Assembly (NCBI GenBank): GCA_028280915.1
Contig: JANQKX010000637.1
Location: 1-13,409 of the forward strand
DNA from: Kiloniellaceae bacterium
GTDB lineage: Bacteria > Pseudomonadota > Alphaproteobacteria > Kiloniellales > Kiloniellaceae
Direction: 5' to 3'
DNA length: 13,409 nt
Shown here: in pieces, positions 6,821-13,409 of the stretch
Layout: each line of letters begins with the position of its first letter
Position numbering within the stretch: the stretch's first letter is position 1
Made by a program: the position numbers and the translations under genes
Notes under the pieces: generated by a model
Databases searched by the model: none
What the model saw: only the letters and a program-made list of their open reading frames with translations
Told to the model about the DNA's origin: nothing

Positions 6821-6900
6821 GATCTACCAAGTTATATCAAAATATAATCGGTTATAAAGAAATATAAAAGGTTTCAATTATAATCTATTAAACCCTGATA
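6821..6900 (-). promoter_or_regulatory. AT-rich control region of the ATPase gene with a palindrome
   Basis: This 80-bp stretch is strikingly AT-rich compared with both flanks. It contains the palindrome TTATAT-caaa-ATATAA at 6832-6847, only about 28 bp before the start codon. Further ttataa/atataa words follow. On the minus strand TTGAAA followed after 15 nt by TATAAC is a possible -35/-10 pair with a short spacer. The palindrome would then lie downstream of the promoter, a good place for a repressor. Function is inferred from position only. Confidence 0.4.
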
Positions 6901-6938
6901 AAACCCGAAAACGGGGCGAGGTGTTCGCAAACCCCTCG
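6900..6938 (-). terminator. Possible terminator of the FAD oxidoreductase gene
   Basis: Read on the minus strand, cgagg (6938-6934) can pair with cctcg (6921-6917). This is followed by a tighter hairpin, cccg-tttt-cggg (6915-6904), and then a short T-run. Stems are only 4-5 bp, so this is tentative. It lies about 70 bp past the stop codon of the gene ending at 7009. Confidence 0.3.
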
Positions 6939-7008
6939 ATCCACAAAAGCCATTTAACCTAATGACTTACCGGCAAACTTAAGGCGGCTTGCCATTCGGA
7001 GTTTAAGA

Positions 7009-8121
7009 CTATCCCCGCGCCGCCATCTGCGCCGCGACCTCTGCCACGGGGGCTTCGCCGGCGGCGGCGCGGGCCACGTCGCGGCCGCTGAGGGCGCCGA
7101 ATTTGAAGCCGTGACCGGCGCAGGCGGCGGCGATCAGGGCCCGGTCCCGCTGGATCAGCTGGAACTGGGACTGGGGTGTTTGGGTCCAGTAGTTGGCGGC
7201 GCCCCAGCGCACCCGAAAATCGTCGATGCCCCGGAAATAGCCACGGTAGCTGGCCATGAGTTCGGCCACCTCCGCGGGGCTGATGCTGCGGTTGTCGGGG
7301 GCGGGGTCGCTGCTGCCCATGGCACCGTTGCCCAGCTTCAGGGGCAGGGCATCCACCGGCGACATGCCCCAAAGGTCCGTTGCCCCGCCCAGGTCGGTCC
7401 AGCAGGGCGCTCCGGCCCAGGCCGCGCGCAGGTCCCGGGGTGGCTCGGCATAGACGATGAGGCTGCGCACCGGGGTCAGGTTGGCGGCCAGGTCGGGGAC
7501 CAATTGGGCCGTGGCCACCCCGGCGCTCACCACCACCAGATCGGCGCTCAAGGCGCGGCCGTCGCTTAGTTGGACCTGGCCGCCCGCCGCATCGACCTTT
7601 GTGACCGGGGAAAACTCCAAGATCTCGGCGCCGGCCTCGCGCAGCCACTGGGCCAGGTCGGTCAAGATCCGGTTAGCCATGAGGGCGCCGCCCTCGCTGA
7701 CCAAGGCGTAGGAAAAGGCGTCGGCCTCCAGGAAGGGAAAACGTTCGGCGAGCGCGCCGCCTTCCACCCGTTCGAAGGGCAGGCCCAGGCCCTCCATGGC
7801 CACGCGGGAGCGGTCGGTGTAGTCCCCCTGTTCCTGGCTGGCCGCCAGCATGCCCGTGGCTTGGTAGTAATAGGCCGGATCCTCCCGCAGGTCGGCCCAC
7901 ATCTCCCGCCAGGCGGCATAACCCTCCACCATGCGGGCGCAATAACCCGCGTCGTCGCCATAGACATAGCGAATCAGCCGGTGGTGGTCCGATGACGACG
8001 CGGTGGGGCAGGGGATGGGCCCCCGTTCCACCACCGTCACTTCCAGACCCCGCTTTTTCAGCCAGTACGCGGTGGACAGCCCCACAATCCCAGCCCCCAC
8101 GATCAAAACACGGCCCGCCAT
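7009..8121 (-). CDS. FAD-dependent oxidoreductase, DAO / monomeric sarcosine oxidase-like
   Basis: This is a flavoenzyme expected to oxidise the C-N bond of an amino acid or N-methyl amino acid. The N-terminal FAD site is LIVGAGIVGLSTAYWL with GAGIVG at 9-14, ending in the ribose-binding Glu32. HHRLIRYVYG (about 46-55) matches the conserved (T/R)RxIRxxYG segment of sarcosine oxidase and N-methyltryptophan oxidase. GHGFKFG (336-342) is the family's C-terminal FAD motif. In monomeric sarcosine oxidase a Cys in CMYTMTP holds the FAD covalently; here the aligned segment reads NYWTQTP, with Asn310 in that place, so flavin is probably non-covalent and the substrate may differ. Start is ATG 8121, where the P-loop-like motif begins at residue 9 and GGAG lies at 8130-8133 with 8-nt spacing; longer in-frame extensions would run into the divergent gene. 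Length (370 aa) is typical. Confidence 0.9.
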   Translation of the reverse strand: MAGRVLIVGAGIVGLSTAYWLKKRGLEVTVVERGPIPCPTASSSDHHRLIRYVYGDDAGYCARMVEGYAAWREMWADLREDPAYYYQATGMLAASQEQGDYTDRSRVAMEGLGLPFERVEGGALAERFPFLEADAFSYALVSEGGALMANRILTDLAQWLREAGAEILEFSPVTKVDAAGGQVQLSDGRALSADLVVVSAGVATAQLVPDLAANLTPVRSLIVYAEPPRDLRAAWAGAPCWTDLGGATDLWGMSPVDALPLKLGNGAMGSSDPAPDNRSISPAEVAELMASYRGYFRGIDDFRVRWGAANYWTQTPQSQFQLIQRDRALIAAACAGHGFKFGALSGRDVARAAAGEAPVAEVAAQMAARG

Positions 8122-8213
8122 GGCAAAATCTCCGATCTTTTCCGTTCCAGAGGGACACAATATGCGGTCGGCAGGTGGATGGCATGGCTTAAATTCACGG
8201 CGACGGCACAAAG

Positions 8214-8226
8214 TTGCTCGGAGCAA
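8214..8226. promoter_or_regulatory. Small palindrome in the divergent FAD/PLP promoter region
   Basis: TTGCT-cgg-AGCAA is a 5-bp inverted repeat in the 175-bp region shared by the two divergent genes. Its location is suitable for an operator, but 5-bp arms can occur by chance. Confidence 0.25.
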
Positions 8227-8243
8227 AGGGACCCGGATTTTCC

Positions 8244-8300
8244 ATGAAGACGCAAAAGAATCGACGACGGCGGCCCGCCGGCCTAAAGTCCTGTCCATGA
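8244..8300 (+). CDS. Candidate 18-aa Arg-rich leader peptide overlapping the PLP-enzyme start
   Basis: ATG 8244 opens an 18-codon frame, MKTQKNRRRRPAGLKSCP, whose TGA (8298-8300) overlaps the ATG (8297-8299) of the next gene as ATGA. It contains four arginine codons in a row (cga cga cgg cgg) and a cta leucine codon, which are uncommon in high-GC alphaproteobacteria. A purine-rich aaaggga lies about 14 nt upstream, a long spacing. The following gene has no visible ribosome site of its own, so coupling through this overlap is possible. Nothing but arrangement supports translation. Confidence 0.22.
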   Translation: MKTQKNRRRRPAGLKSCP

Positions 8301-9451
8301 GCCTGGAACACCTGGATACGCCCGCCTTGTTGCTAAGCCGCCCCGTGTTGGAGCGGAACTGTGCCCGCATGGCCGCGCGGGCCGAGGCGCTGGGCGTCAA
8401 GCTGCGGCCCCACCTGAAAACCGCCAAGTCGGGGGAGGTGGCGCGGATCGCCACCCACGGCCAGTTCGGCGGCATCACCGTTTCCACCCTGGCCGAGGCG
8501 GCCTATTTCCTGGGCGAAGGCTTCACGGACATGACCTATGCGGTGGGGATGGTGCCGCAAAAGCTGGCCAAGATCGCCGCGCTGCAGGCCAGTGGCGCCC
8601 GGATGACCTTGCTGACCGACAATCCGGCGGGGGTGCCGGCCCTGTCGGCGGCGGCCCAATCCATGTCGGGCAACCCCGGCTTCACCTTGCTGATCGAGAT
8701 CGATTCCGGCGGCCGGCGGGGTGGCTTGCCCCCCGTGGACGATGCCGTTGTTGCCCTTGGCCGGGCGATACATGACGCGCCGGGCCTGGCCCTGGGCGGG
8801 GTCTTGGTGCACGCCGGTCATTCTTATGGCTGCACCACGGTGGCTGCCATTCAGCAAATCGCCGAAGAGGAACGGGCGGCGGCGGTGGCGGCGGCCGAGG
8901 CTTTGCGCGGTGCCGGCCTGCCTTGCCCCGTGGTCTCGGTGGGGTCCACCCCCACGGCGGTACATGCCCGGCATTTGACCGGGGTGACCGAGATGCGGCC
9001 GGGGGTCTATACCCTGGGCGATCTCATGCAGGTGGACCTGGGCTCCCATGGGACCGACGGCCTGGCGGTGGCCGTGCTGGCCACGGTGATCGGGCACAAC
9101 CGGGCGGCCGGGCGGATCTTGATCGACGCGGGCGGCCTGGCCCTATCCAAGGATCTGAGCGCGGCGAACCGGCAAGGTGAGGTGGGGTACGGCCTTTTGG
9201 CCGCGCCCGATGGCGCCGGCGGTTTTGCCCCAAGCGATGAGGGCTACTACGTGGCCGAGGTGCATCAGGAGCATGGCCTCATTGCCGCCCCGGCCGGCCG
9301 GGATCTGCCCTATGACGCCTTTCCCCTGGGCCGCCGGGTGCTGGTGCTGCCCAACCATGTGTGCATGACGGCCGCGGCCCATCCCGGCTACCACGTGCTG
9401 GGGCCGGACCAGGCGCCCGAGGCATTCTGGCCCCGCTGCACCGGCTGGTAG
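8297..9451 (+). CDS. PLP enzyme of the D-threonine aldolase / D-serine dehydratase (DSD1) family
   Basis: The 384-residue product belongs to the fold-type III (alanine racemase-like) enzymes that cleave or dehydrate D-3-hydroxy amino acids. RPHLKTAKS (37-45) carries the PLP Schiff-base lysine, expected to be Lys41. EIDSGGRRGGL and VSVGSTPT are typical of the barrel's substrate- and phosphate-binding loops. PNHVCMTA near the C-terminus gives His354 and Cys356, the HxC pair that binds the metal in D-serine dehydratase and D-threonine aldolase. Exact substrate (D-Thr, D-Ser, D-3-hydroxyaspartate or similar) cannot be told from sequence. ATG 8297 is chosen because family proteins begin just before LDTPALLLSRPVLERN; upstream reading lacks homology. 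It is divergent from the FAD oxidase gene by 175 bp and ends at an intrinsic terminator. Confidence 0.9.
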   Translation: MSLEHLDTPALLLSRPVLERNCARMAARAEALGVKLRPHLKTAKSGEVARIATHGQFGGITVSTLAEAAYFLGEGFTDMTYAVGMVPQKLAKIAALQASGARMTLLTDNPAGVPALSAAAQSMSGNPGFTLLIEIDSGGRRGGLPPVDDAVVALGRAIHDAPGLALGGVLVHAGHSYGCTTVAAIQQIAEEERAAAVAAAEALRGAGLPCPVVSVGSTPTAVHARHLTGVTEMRPGVYTLGDLMQVDLGSHGTDGLAVAVLATVIGHNRAAGRILIDAGGLALSKDLSAANRQGEVGYGLLAAPDGAGGFAPSDEGYYVAEVHQEHGLIAAPAGRDLPYDAFPLGRRVLVLPNHVCMTAAAHPGYHVLGPDQAPEAFWPRCTGW

Positions 9452-9462
9452 GACGGGCAGGC

Positions 9463-9482
9463 GGGCACACCGTGCCCTTTTT
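9463..9482 (+). terminator. Intrinsic terminator of the PLP-enzyme gene
   Basis: A perfect 6-bp GC-rich stem, gggcac (9463-9468) with gtgccc (9472-9477), has a 3-nt loop and is followed directly by five Ts. It begins 12 bp after the stop codon and separates this gene from the convergent cysQ. Confidence 0.8.
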
Positions 9483-9518
9483 GTGGAATCACAGTGGGTT
9501 ATCGGGGAAGGCTTGCCT

Positions 9519-10346
9519 TCAGTCCGCCTTGCCGACGGCGTAGAAGTGGGGGTTTTCAAAGCCTGGCTTGCCGTAGGTCAGGGGGCTGCCGTCTTGCGCG
9601 AAGACCGCGCCGCCGGCGGCCCGCAGCACCGCGTGACCGGCCGCCGTGTCCCATTCCATGGTGCGGCCGAAACGGGGGTAGAGGTCGGCCTGGGCGCTGG
9701 CTACCAGGCAGAACTTCAAGGACGAGCCGGCGCTGATCATGTCGGCCACGGTGTAGCTGGCCAGGAAGGTGTCCAGCGCCTCGCCGCTGCCGTGCCGGCG
9801 GCTCGCCACCACCACGGCGCCGCTGTCCGGGATGGCGCGGGTTTCGATCGCTTGGGCGTCCTCATTCATCACCACGAAGTGGGCGTAAAGTGGCTGTCCG
9901 GTCATCCCCACGCCAGCCCAAAGTCGTTCCTTGGCGGGGGCGTAGACCACGCCGGCCACGGGCACGCCGTCCTCCACCAGGGCAATGTTGACGGTGAATT
10001 CCCCGTTGCGGCTGATGAATTCCTTGGTGCCGTCCAGGGGGTCGACCAGCCAGAAACGCCCGGCGGACACATCCGGCAAATGCCCGGCCGCGGCCGCTTC
10101 CTCGGCGACGACGGGAATGCCCGGGCTCAGCTCTTCCAGAGCCTTGAGAATGACCGCCTCGGCCGCTTCGTCGGCGGCGGTGACCGGCGAGGAATCCTCC
10201 TTGACCTGCACCTGGACATCGTCGCCCTGGTCATAGATGTCCAGGATCACTTCCCCCGCCTCGTGGGCGATGCGGGTCAACTCGGCCAAGAGGGCCTGGC
10301 CATCGGCGAAAAGATCGGTGGATTGGGGCTGTGCCGCGGTGCTCAT
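9519..10346 (-). CDS. cysQ: 3'(2'),5'-bisphosphate nucleotidase CysQ
   Basis: CysQ removes the 3'-phosphate from phosphoadenosine phosphate (PAP), a by-product of sulfate assimilation, using Mg2+; it belongs to the inositol monophosphatase superfamily. The metal-binding motifs are all present: VVAEE (79-83), WLVDPLDGTKEF (99-110) and WDTAAGHAVL (from 232). The product is 275 residues, as is usual for CysQ. The long open frame could reach back to 10475, but ATG 10346 is where homology begins, and AGGA at 10357-10360 precedes it by 10 nt. It lies 149 bp downstream of nrdB on the same strand, so it may have its own promoter or receive read-through. There is no other sulfur gene in view. Other inositol monophosphatase relatives are less likely given the DPLDGTKEF and end-to-end similarity. 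Confidence 0.93.
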   Translation of the reverse strand: MSTAAQPQSTDLFADGQALLAELTRIAHEAGEVILDIYDQGDDVQVQVKEDSSPVTAADEAAEAVILKALEELSPGIPVVAEEAAAAGHLPDVSAGRFWLVDPLDGTKEFISRNGEFTVNIALVEDGVPVAGVVYAPAKERLWAGVGMTGQPLYAHFVVMNEDAQAIETRAIPDSGAVVVASRRHGSGEALDTFLASYTVADMISAGSSLKFCLVASAQADLYPRFGRTMEWDTAAGHAVLRAAGGAVFAQDGSPLTYGKPGFENPHFYAVGKAD

Positions 10347-10495
10347 GAGAGAGGGATCCTGAAATAGCTGTGTGCGAAGGACCGGCCGGTAGCGATAACG
10401 GGTGGCGCCCCTGGTGGGAACGGTGAGCCCGTATCGGCGGTGTTTAACAGGCCGGCGGTACGTGTGCAAAATCAATAGACCCCAATCTTTAACTT

Positions 10496-11455
10496 TCAGT
10501 CAAAGGCCTCGTCCCAGGTCCCTTGCGTGGCCGCTTTTGAATATTCGGTGGCGCGGTTTTCAAAGAAATTCACGTGTTCCACCCCGTTCAACATGGTGTC
10601 GATCCAGCTCAAGGGGTTTTCCGTGATGCGGTAGATGGGCTGCAGGCCCAGCTGGCTCAGGCGCCGGTCGGCGATATAGCGGATATAGGCCTTCACCTCG
10701 GCCGCCTCCAGGCCCTCCACGCCGCCTTGCTCGAAGGCCAGGTCGATGAAGGCATCTTCATGCGTTACAATGGTTTCGCAGGATTTGTAAAGATCCCGCT
10801 CGAAGTCCGGGGTCCAGATCTCCGGGTTCTCCTCCAAGAGGGTCTTGAACAGGCGAATGGCCGATTGGGTGTGCAGGGTTTCGTCCCGCACCGACCAGGT
10901 GACGATCTGGCCCATGCCCTTCATTTTGTTAAAGCGCGGGAAATTCAACAAGATGGCGAAGGACGCAAAGAGCTGCAGGCCTTCGGTGAAGGCGCCGAAA
11001 ACGGCCAGGGTCTTGGCGATCTCCTCGGTGGTGTCGCAGCCGAACTCGTGCATGTAGTCGTATTTGTCCTTCATGGCCTTGTAGTGCAGGAAGGCCGAAT
11101 ACTCCGTCTCGGGCATGCCGATGGTGTCCAGAAGATGGGAGTAGGCGGCGATGTGCACGGTTTCCATGTTGGAAAAGGCGGCCAGCATCATCTGTACTTC
11201 CGTGGGCTTAAAAACCCTGGAATAGTGCCGCATGTAGCAGTTGTTGACCTCCACGTCCGACTGGGTGAAGAAGCGGAAGATCTGGGTCAGAAGGTTCTTT
11301 TCTGCCGGCGTCAGCTTGTGCTGCCAATCCTTCACGTCATCGGCCAGCGGCACCTCCTCGGGCAGCCAATGAATGCGCTGCTGCATCAGCCAGGCGTCAT
11401 AGGCCCAGGGGTAGCGGAAGGGTTTGTAAACCGGGCTGGCGTCCAACAACGACAT
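10496..11455 (-). CDS. nrdB: Class Ia ribonucleoside-diphosphate reductase, beta subunit
   Basis: NrdB houses the di-iron centre and tyrosyl radical that start ribonucleotide reduction in NrdA. The ligands and their spacing match E. coli: Asp67, Glu98, His101, Glu158, Glu192 and His195, with the radical tyrosine at Tyr105 (EtvHiaaY). The C-terminus TEYSKAATQGTWDEAFD carries the tail that docks on NrdA. The product is 319 residues, shorter than E. coli NrdB at its N-terminus but usual for alphaproteobacteria. ATG 11455 is chosen over ATG 11473 because a strong GGGAGAAG ribosome site lies 8 nt before it and overlaps the upstream ATG. It follows nrdA after about 124 bp, with a GC-rich hairpin in the gap. 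Expression should be cytoplasmic and growth-linked. Confidence 0.96.
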   Translation of the reverse strand: MSLLDASPVYKPFRYPWAYDAWLMQQRIHWLPEEVPLADDVKDWQHKLTPAEKNLLTQIFRFFTQSDVEVNNCYMRHYSRVFKPTEVQMMLAAFSNMETVHIAAYSHLLDTIGMPETEYSAFLHYKAMKDKYDYMHEFGCDTTEEIAKTLAVFGAFTEGLQLFASFAILLNFPRFNKMKGMGQIVTWSVRDETLHTQSAIRLFKTLLEENPEIWTPDFERDLYKSCETIVTHEDAFIDLAFEQGGVEGLEAAEVKAYIRYIADRRLSQLGLQPIYRITENPLSWIDTMLNGVEHVNFFENRATEYSKAATQGTWDEAFD

Positions 11456-11463
11456 TTTTTGAT

Positions 11464-11471
11464 CTTCTCCC
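11464..11471 (-). promoter_or_regulatory. Strong ribosome binding site that fixes the nrdB start
   Basis: Read on the minus strand this is GGGAGAAG, 8 nt before ATG 11455. Its first bases overlap the alternative ATG at 11473-11471, which lacks a site of its own. This favours the shorter protein MSLLDASPVY. Confidence 0.75.
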
Positions 11472-11521
11472 ATGGCCCGACGAAGGGGCGCAAACTGCGT
11501 TTGGCTGATTGACGGTCTTTT

Positions 11522-11544
11522 GGGGCCGACTACAGGCCGGCCCC
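11522..11544 (-). other. GC-rich hairpin between nrdA and nrdB
   Basis: ggggccg (11522-11528) pairs perfectly with cggcccc (11538-11544) around a 9-nt loop. On the plus strand a TTTT follows it, and on the minus strand an AAAA, so it would be a terminator only for plus-strand transcription. In the nrdA-nrdB transcript it would be a stable stem about 70 nt before the nrdB start, possibly affecting stability or differential expression. Confidence 0.55.
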
Positions 11545-11579
11545 TTTTGCCAAGTCTTTTCTTAACTTCTAGCTTTATC

Positions 11580-13409
11580 CTATTGACAAGCTAGACATTC
11601 CTCGTAATCCACCCTTACCGCCGGAGCGTCCTTGGCGGAAATCTTGCCCAGGTGGGGCACCGCCGTGGTCGGTTGGGCCGAGACCCGGGATTCCGCCCGC
11701 TGGATGGACTTGGAGCGGCAGTAATAAAGGGACTTCACGCCCTTTTTCCACGCCTGGTAATGGATCTGGTGCAGGTCCCGCTTGTGCACGTCCGCGGGCA
11801 GGAAGATATTCAAGGACTGAGCCTGGCAAATCTGCGGCGCCCGGTCCGCGGCATGCTCGATCAGCCAGCGCGGGTCGATCTCGAAGGCGGTCTTGAAGAT
11901 GTCCTTTTCATCATCGCTCAAGCAGTCCAGATGCTGGACCGAACCCTCGTGCAGGGTAATGGAACTCCAGGTCTCCTCGTTATTGACGCCTTTTTCCTCA
12001 AGAAGCGCCTCTAAGTATTTGTTTCGAACGCCAAAGGAGCCGGACAGGGTCTTGTGGGTGAAGCTGTTGGCCACGTTCGGTTCGATGCCCGGCGACGCGC
12101 CGCCGCAAATGATCGAGATGGAGGCGGTGGGGGCGATCGCCAGCTTGTTGGAAAAGCGCTCGGCCACGCCGAACTCCGCCGCGTCGGGGCAAGCGCCCCG
12201 CTCGGCCGCCAGCTTTTTAGAGGCAGCATCAGCATCACGACGTACGTGTTTGAAAATACGGTTGTTCCACACCTTCGCCAAGGCGCTTTCCAAGGGCAGG
12301 CCGTTGGCTTGTAGGAAAGAATGGAAACCCATGACCCCCAGGCCCACCGAGCGCTCCCGCTGGGCCGCGTAGCTGGCGCGGGACATGGAATCCGGCGCGT
12401 TGGCGATGAAGTCGCTGAGCACGTTGTCCAGGAAGCGCATGACGTCCTCGATAAAGCCGGGAACGTCGTGCCATTGTAGATAGGTCTCCAGGTTCAGCGA
12501 GGACAGGCAGCACACCGCCGTGCGCTCCTCGCCCAGGTGATCCTGGCCGGTGGGCAGGGTGATTTCCGAGCACAGGTTCGAGGTCTTGACCGTCAGCCCG
12601 GCCAGCTTGTGGTGCTCGGGGATCTGACGGTTCACCGTGTCGCCATAGACGATGTAAGGCTCGCCGGTTTCGATGCGCGAGGTCAGGATGCGGATCCACA
12701 GGTCCCGGGCCTTGACCTTGCGCAGGGGCGCGTTGTCCTTGGGGCTGATCAGGGCCCATTCCCCGTCTTCTTCCACCGCGCGCATGAAGGCATCGGAAAT
12801 CATGACCCCGTGGTGCAGGTTCAAGGCCTTACGGTTGGGGTCGCCGCCGGTGGGACGGCGCATTTCGATGAATTCCTCGATCTCCGGGTGGGAGATGGGC
12901 ATGTAGCAGGCCGCCGAGCCGCGCCGCAGGGAGCCTTGGGAAATGGCCAGGGTCAGGGAATCCATGACCCGCACGAAGGGGATGACGCCCGAGGTCTTGC
13001 CGTTGTGGCCGACCCGTTCGCCGATGGAGCGCAGGTTGCCCCAATAGCTGCCGATGCCGCCGCCGCGGGCCGCCAGCCAGACGTTTTCGTTCCACAGGCC
13101 CACGATGCCCTCCAGGCTATCGCCCGCTTCGTTCAAGAAGCAGGAAATGGGCAGGCCCCGGGTGGTGCCGCCGTTGGACAGCACTGGCGTGGCCGGCATG
13201 AACCATAGGCGGGAGATATAGTCATAAATGCGCTGGCCATGGGCCGTGTCGTCGGCGAAGTGGGCGGCTACGCGGGCAAAGAGGTCCTGAAAGGACTCGC
13301 CGTTCATCAAATAGCGGTCCTTGAGGGTGGCCTTGCCAAAATCGGTCAAAAGAGCGTCGCGGGAGCGGTCGATACGGATCTTGATGCCGCGCTCGTTCTG
13401 GAACTCGTC
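11580..13409 (-). CDS. nrdA: Class Ia ribonucleoside-diphosphate reductase, alpha subunit (N-terminus beyond window)
   Basis: NrdA reduces ribonucleoside diphosphates to deoxyribonucleotides. The frame is open from the window edge (DEFQNERGIKIRIDRSRD) to TAG at 11580-11582, giving 609 visible residues; the N-terminal ATP-cone region is not in view. Numbering from the first visible residue, the key parts are Cys90 in GLPISCFLNE and Cys300 in RTAVCCLSSLN (the redox pair), and NLCSE at 278-282 with the thiyl-radical Cys280 plus the active-site Asn and Glu. The radical-transfer tyrosines are in KSLYYCRS. The C-terminal tail ends EECLACQ, giving the CxxC pair that re-reduces the active site. No frameshift is seen. 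nrdB follows on the same strand about 124 bp downstream. The first Met-like codon visible (TTG 13349) is internal, not a start. Confidence 0.96.
   Translation of the reverse strand, partial: DEFQNERGIKIRIDRSRDALLTDFGKATLKDRYLMNGESFQDLFARVAAHFADDTAHGQRIYDYISRLWFMPATPVLSNGGTTRGLPISCFLNEAGDSLEGIVGLWNENVWLAARGGGIGSYWGNLRSIGERVGHNGKTSGVIPFVRVMDSLTLAISQGSLRRGSAACYMPISHPEIEEFIEMRRPTGGDPNRKALNLHHGVMISDAFMRAVEEDGEWALISPKDNAPLRKVKARDLWIRILTSRIETGEPYIVYGDTVNRQIPEHHKLAGLTVKTSNLCSEITLPTGQDHLGEERTAVCCLSSLNLETYLQWHDVPGFIEDVMRFLDNVLSDFIANAPDSMSRASYAAQRERSVGLGVMGFHSFLQANGLPLESALAKVWNNRIFKHVRRDADAASKKLAAERGACPDAAEFGVAERFSNKLAIAPTASISIICGGASPGIEPNVANSFTHKTLSGSFGVRNKYLEALLEEKGVNNEETWSSITLHEGSVQHLDCLSDDEKDIFKTAFEIDPRWLIEHAADRAPQICQAQSLNIFLPADVHKRDLHQIHYQAWKKGVKSLYYCRSKSIQRAESRVSAQPTTAVPHLGKISAKDAPAVRVDYEECLACQ

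Noticed and set aside
8003..8296. 98-codon N-terminal extension of the PLP enzyme
   Set aside because: The added sequence overlaps the FAD gene and its control region and lacks family similarity; the conserved protein begins at ATG 8297.
8122..8487. 122-codon N-terminal extension of the FAD oxidoreductase
   Set aside because: It would overlap the divergent PLP enzyme. The FAD-binding motif begins at residue 9 from ATG 8121, which has a ribosome site.
9508..9521. Near-palindrome gaaggcttgccttc at the cysQ 3' end as a terminator
   Set aside because: The loop is 2 nt, it overlaps the stop codon, and no T-run follows on the minus strand.
10347..10475. 43-codon N-terminal extension of CysQ
   Set aside because: The residues are unlike the family, and the ATG at 10346 has an AGGA sequence at acceptable distance.

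Overview
The window looks like chromosomal DNA from a high-GC alphaproteobacterium, most likely a member of the Rhodospirillales. That placement is inferred from the GC-rich third-codon usage, the style of the class Ia ribonucleotide reductase proteins (the small subunit ends ATQGTWDEAFD, the large subunit ends EECLACQ) and the general gene content. No rRNA, tRNA, CRISPR array, transposase or phage gene was seen.

Layout from left to right. At 1-824 (minus) lies the start of a zinc-ribbon class III nucleotide cyclase, which ends at the window edge in a perfect 22-bp inverted repeat that looks like a fold-back. After a 362-bp spacer comes a tetratricopeptide-repeat protein (1187-2878, minus) and a small FlaR-like P-loop NTPase (2977-3489, minus). 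Divergent from these is a short plus-strand pair, an ASCH-domain protein (3597-3923) and a SAM-dependent methyltransferase (3958-4698). A 499-bp gene-free stretch with an AT-rich half and a GC-rich, repeat-bearing half leads to a small secreted four-cysteine protein (5198-5569). Convergent to it is a stand-alone Orc1/Cdc6-like ATPase (5644-6804, minus) with a very AT-rich upstream region.

The right half is mostly metabolic. A sarcosine-oxidase-like FAD oxidoreductase (7009-8121, minus) is divergent from a D-threonine-aldolase/D-serine-dehydratase-type PLP enzyme (8297-9451, plus). The second gene ends at a clear intrinsic terminator. Convergent with it is CysQ-type 3'(2'),5'-bisphosphate nucleotidase (9519-10346, minus). 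Behind that are nrdB (10496-11455) and nrdA (11580 to beyond the right edge), transcribed nrdA-nrdB in the minus direction with cysQ downstream.

How the genes work together: nrdA and nrdB form the aerobic deoxyribonucleotide-producing enzyme. The FAD and PLP enzymes share a 175-bp divergent control region and probably act on related amino or D-amino acids; this is inference. The ASCH, methyltransferase and NTPase genes could concern nucleoside or RNA modification, but only their proximity supports that.

No complete undescribed system is evident. The best leads are the fold-back or invertible segment at the left edge, the secreted four-cysteine protein with its long structured leader, a possible Arg-rich leader peptide overlapping the PLP-enzyme start, and the divergent FAD/PLP pair.
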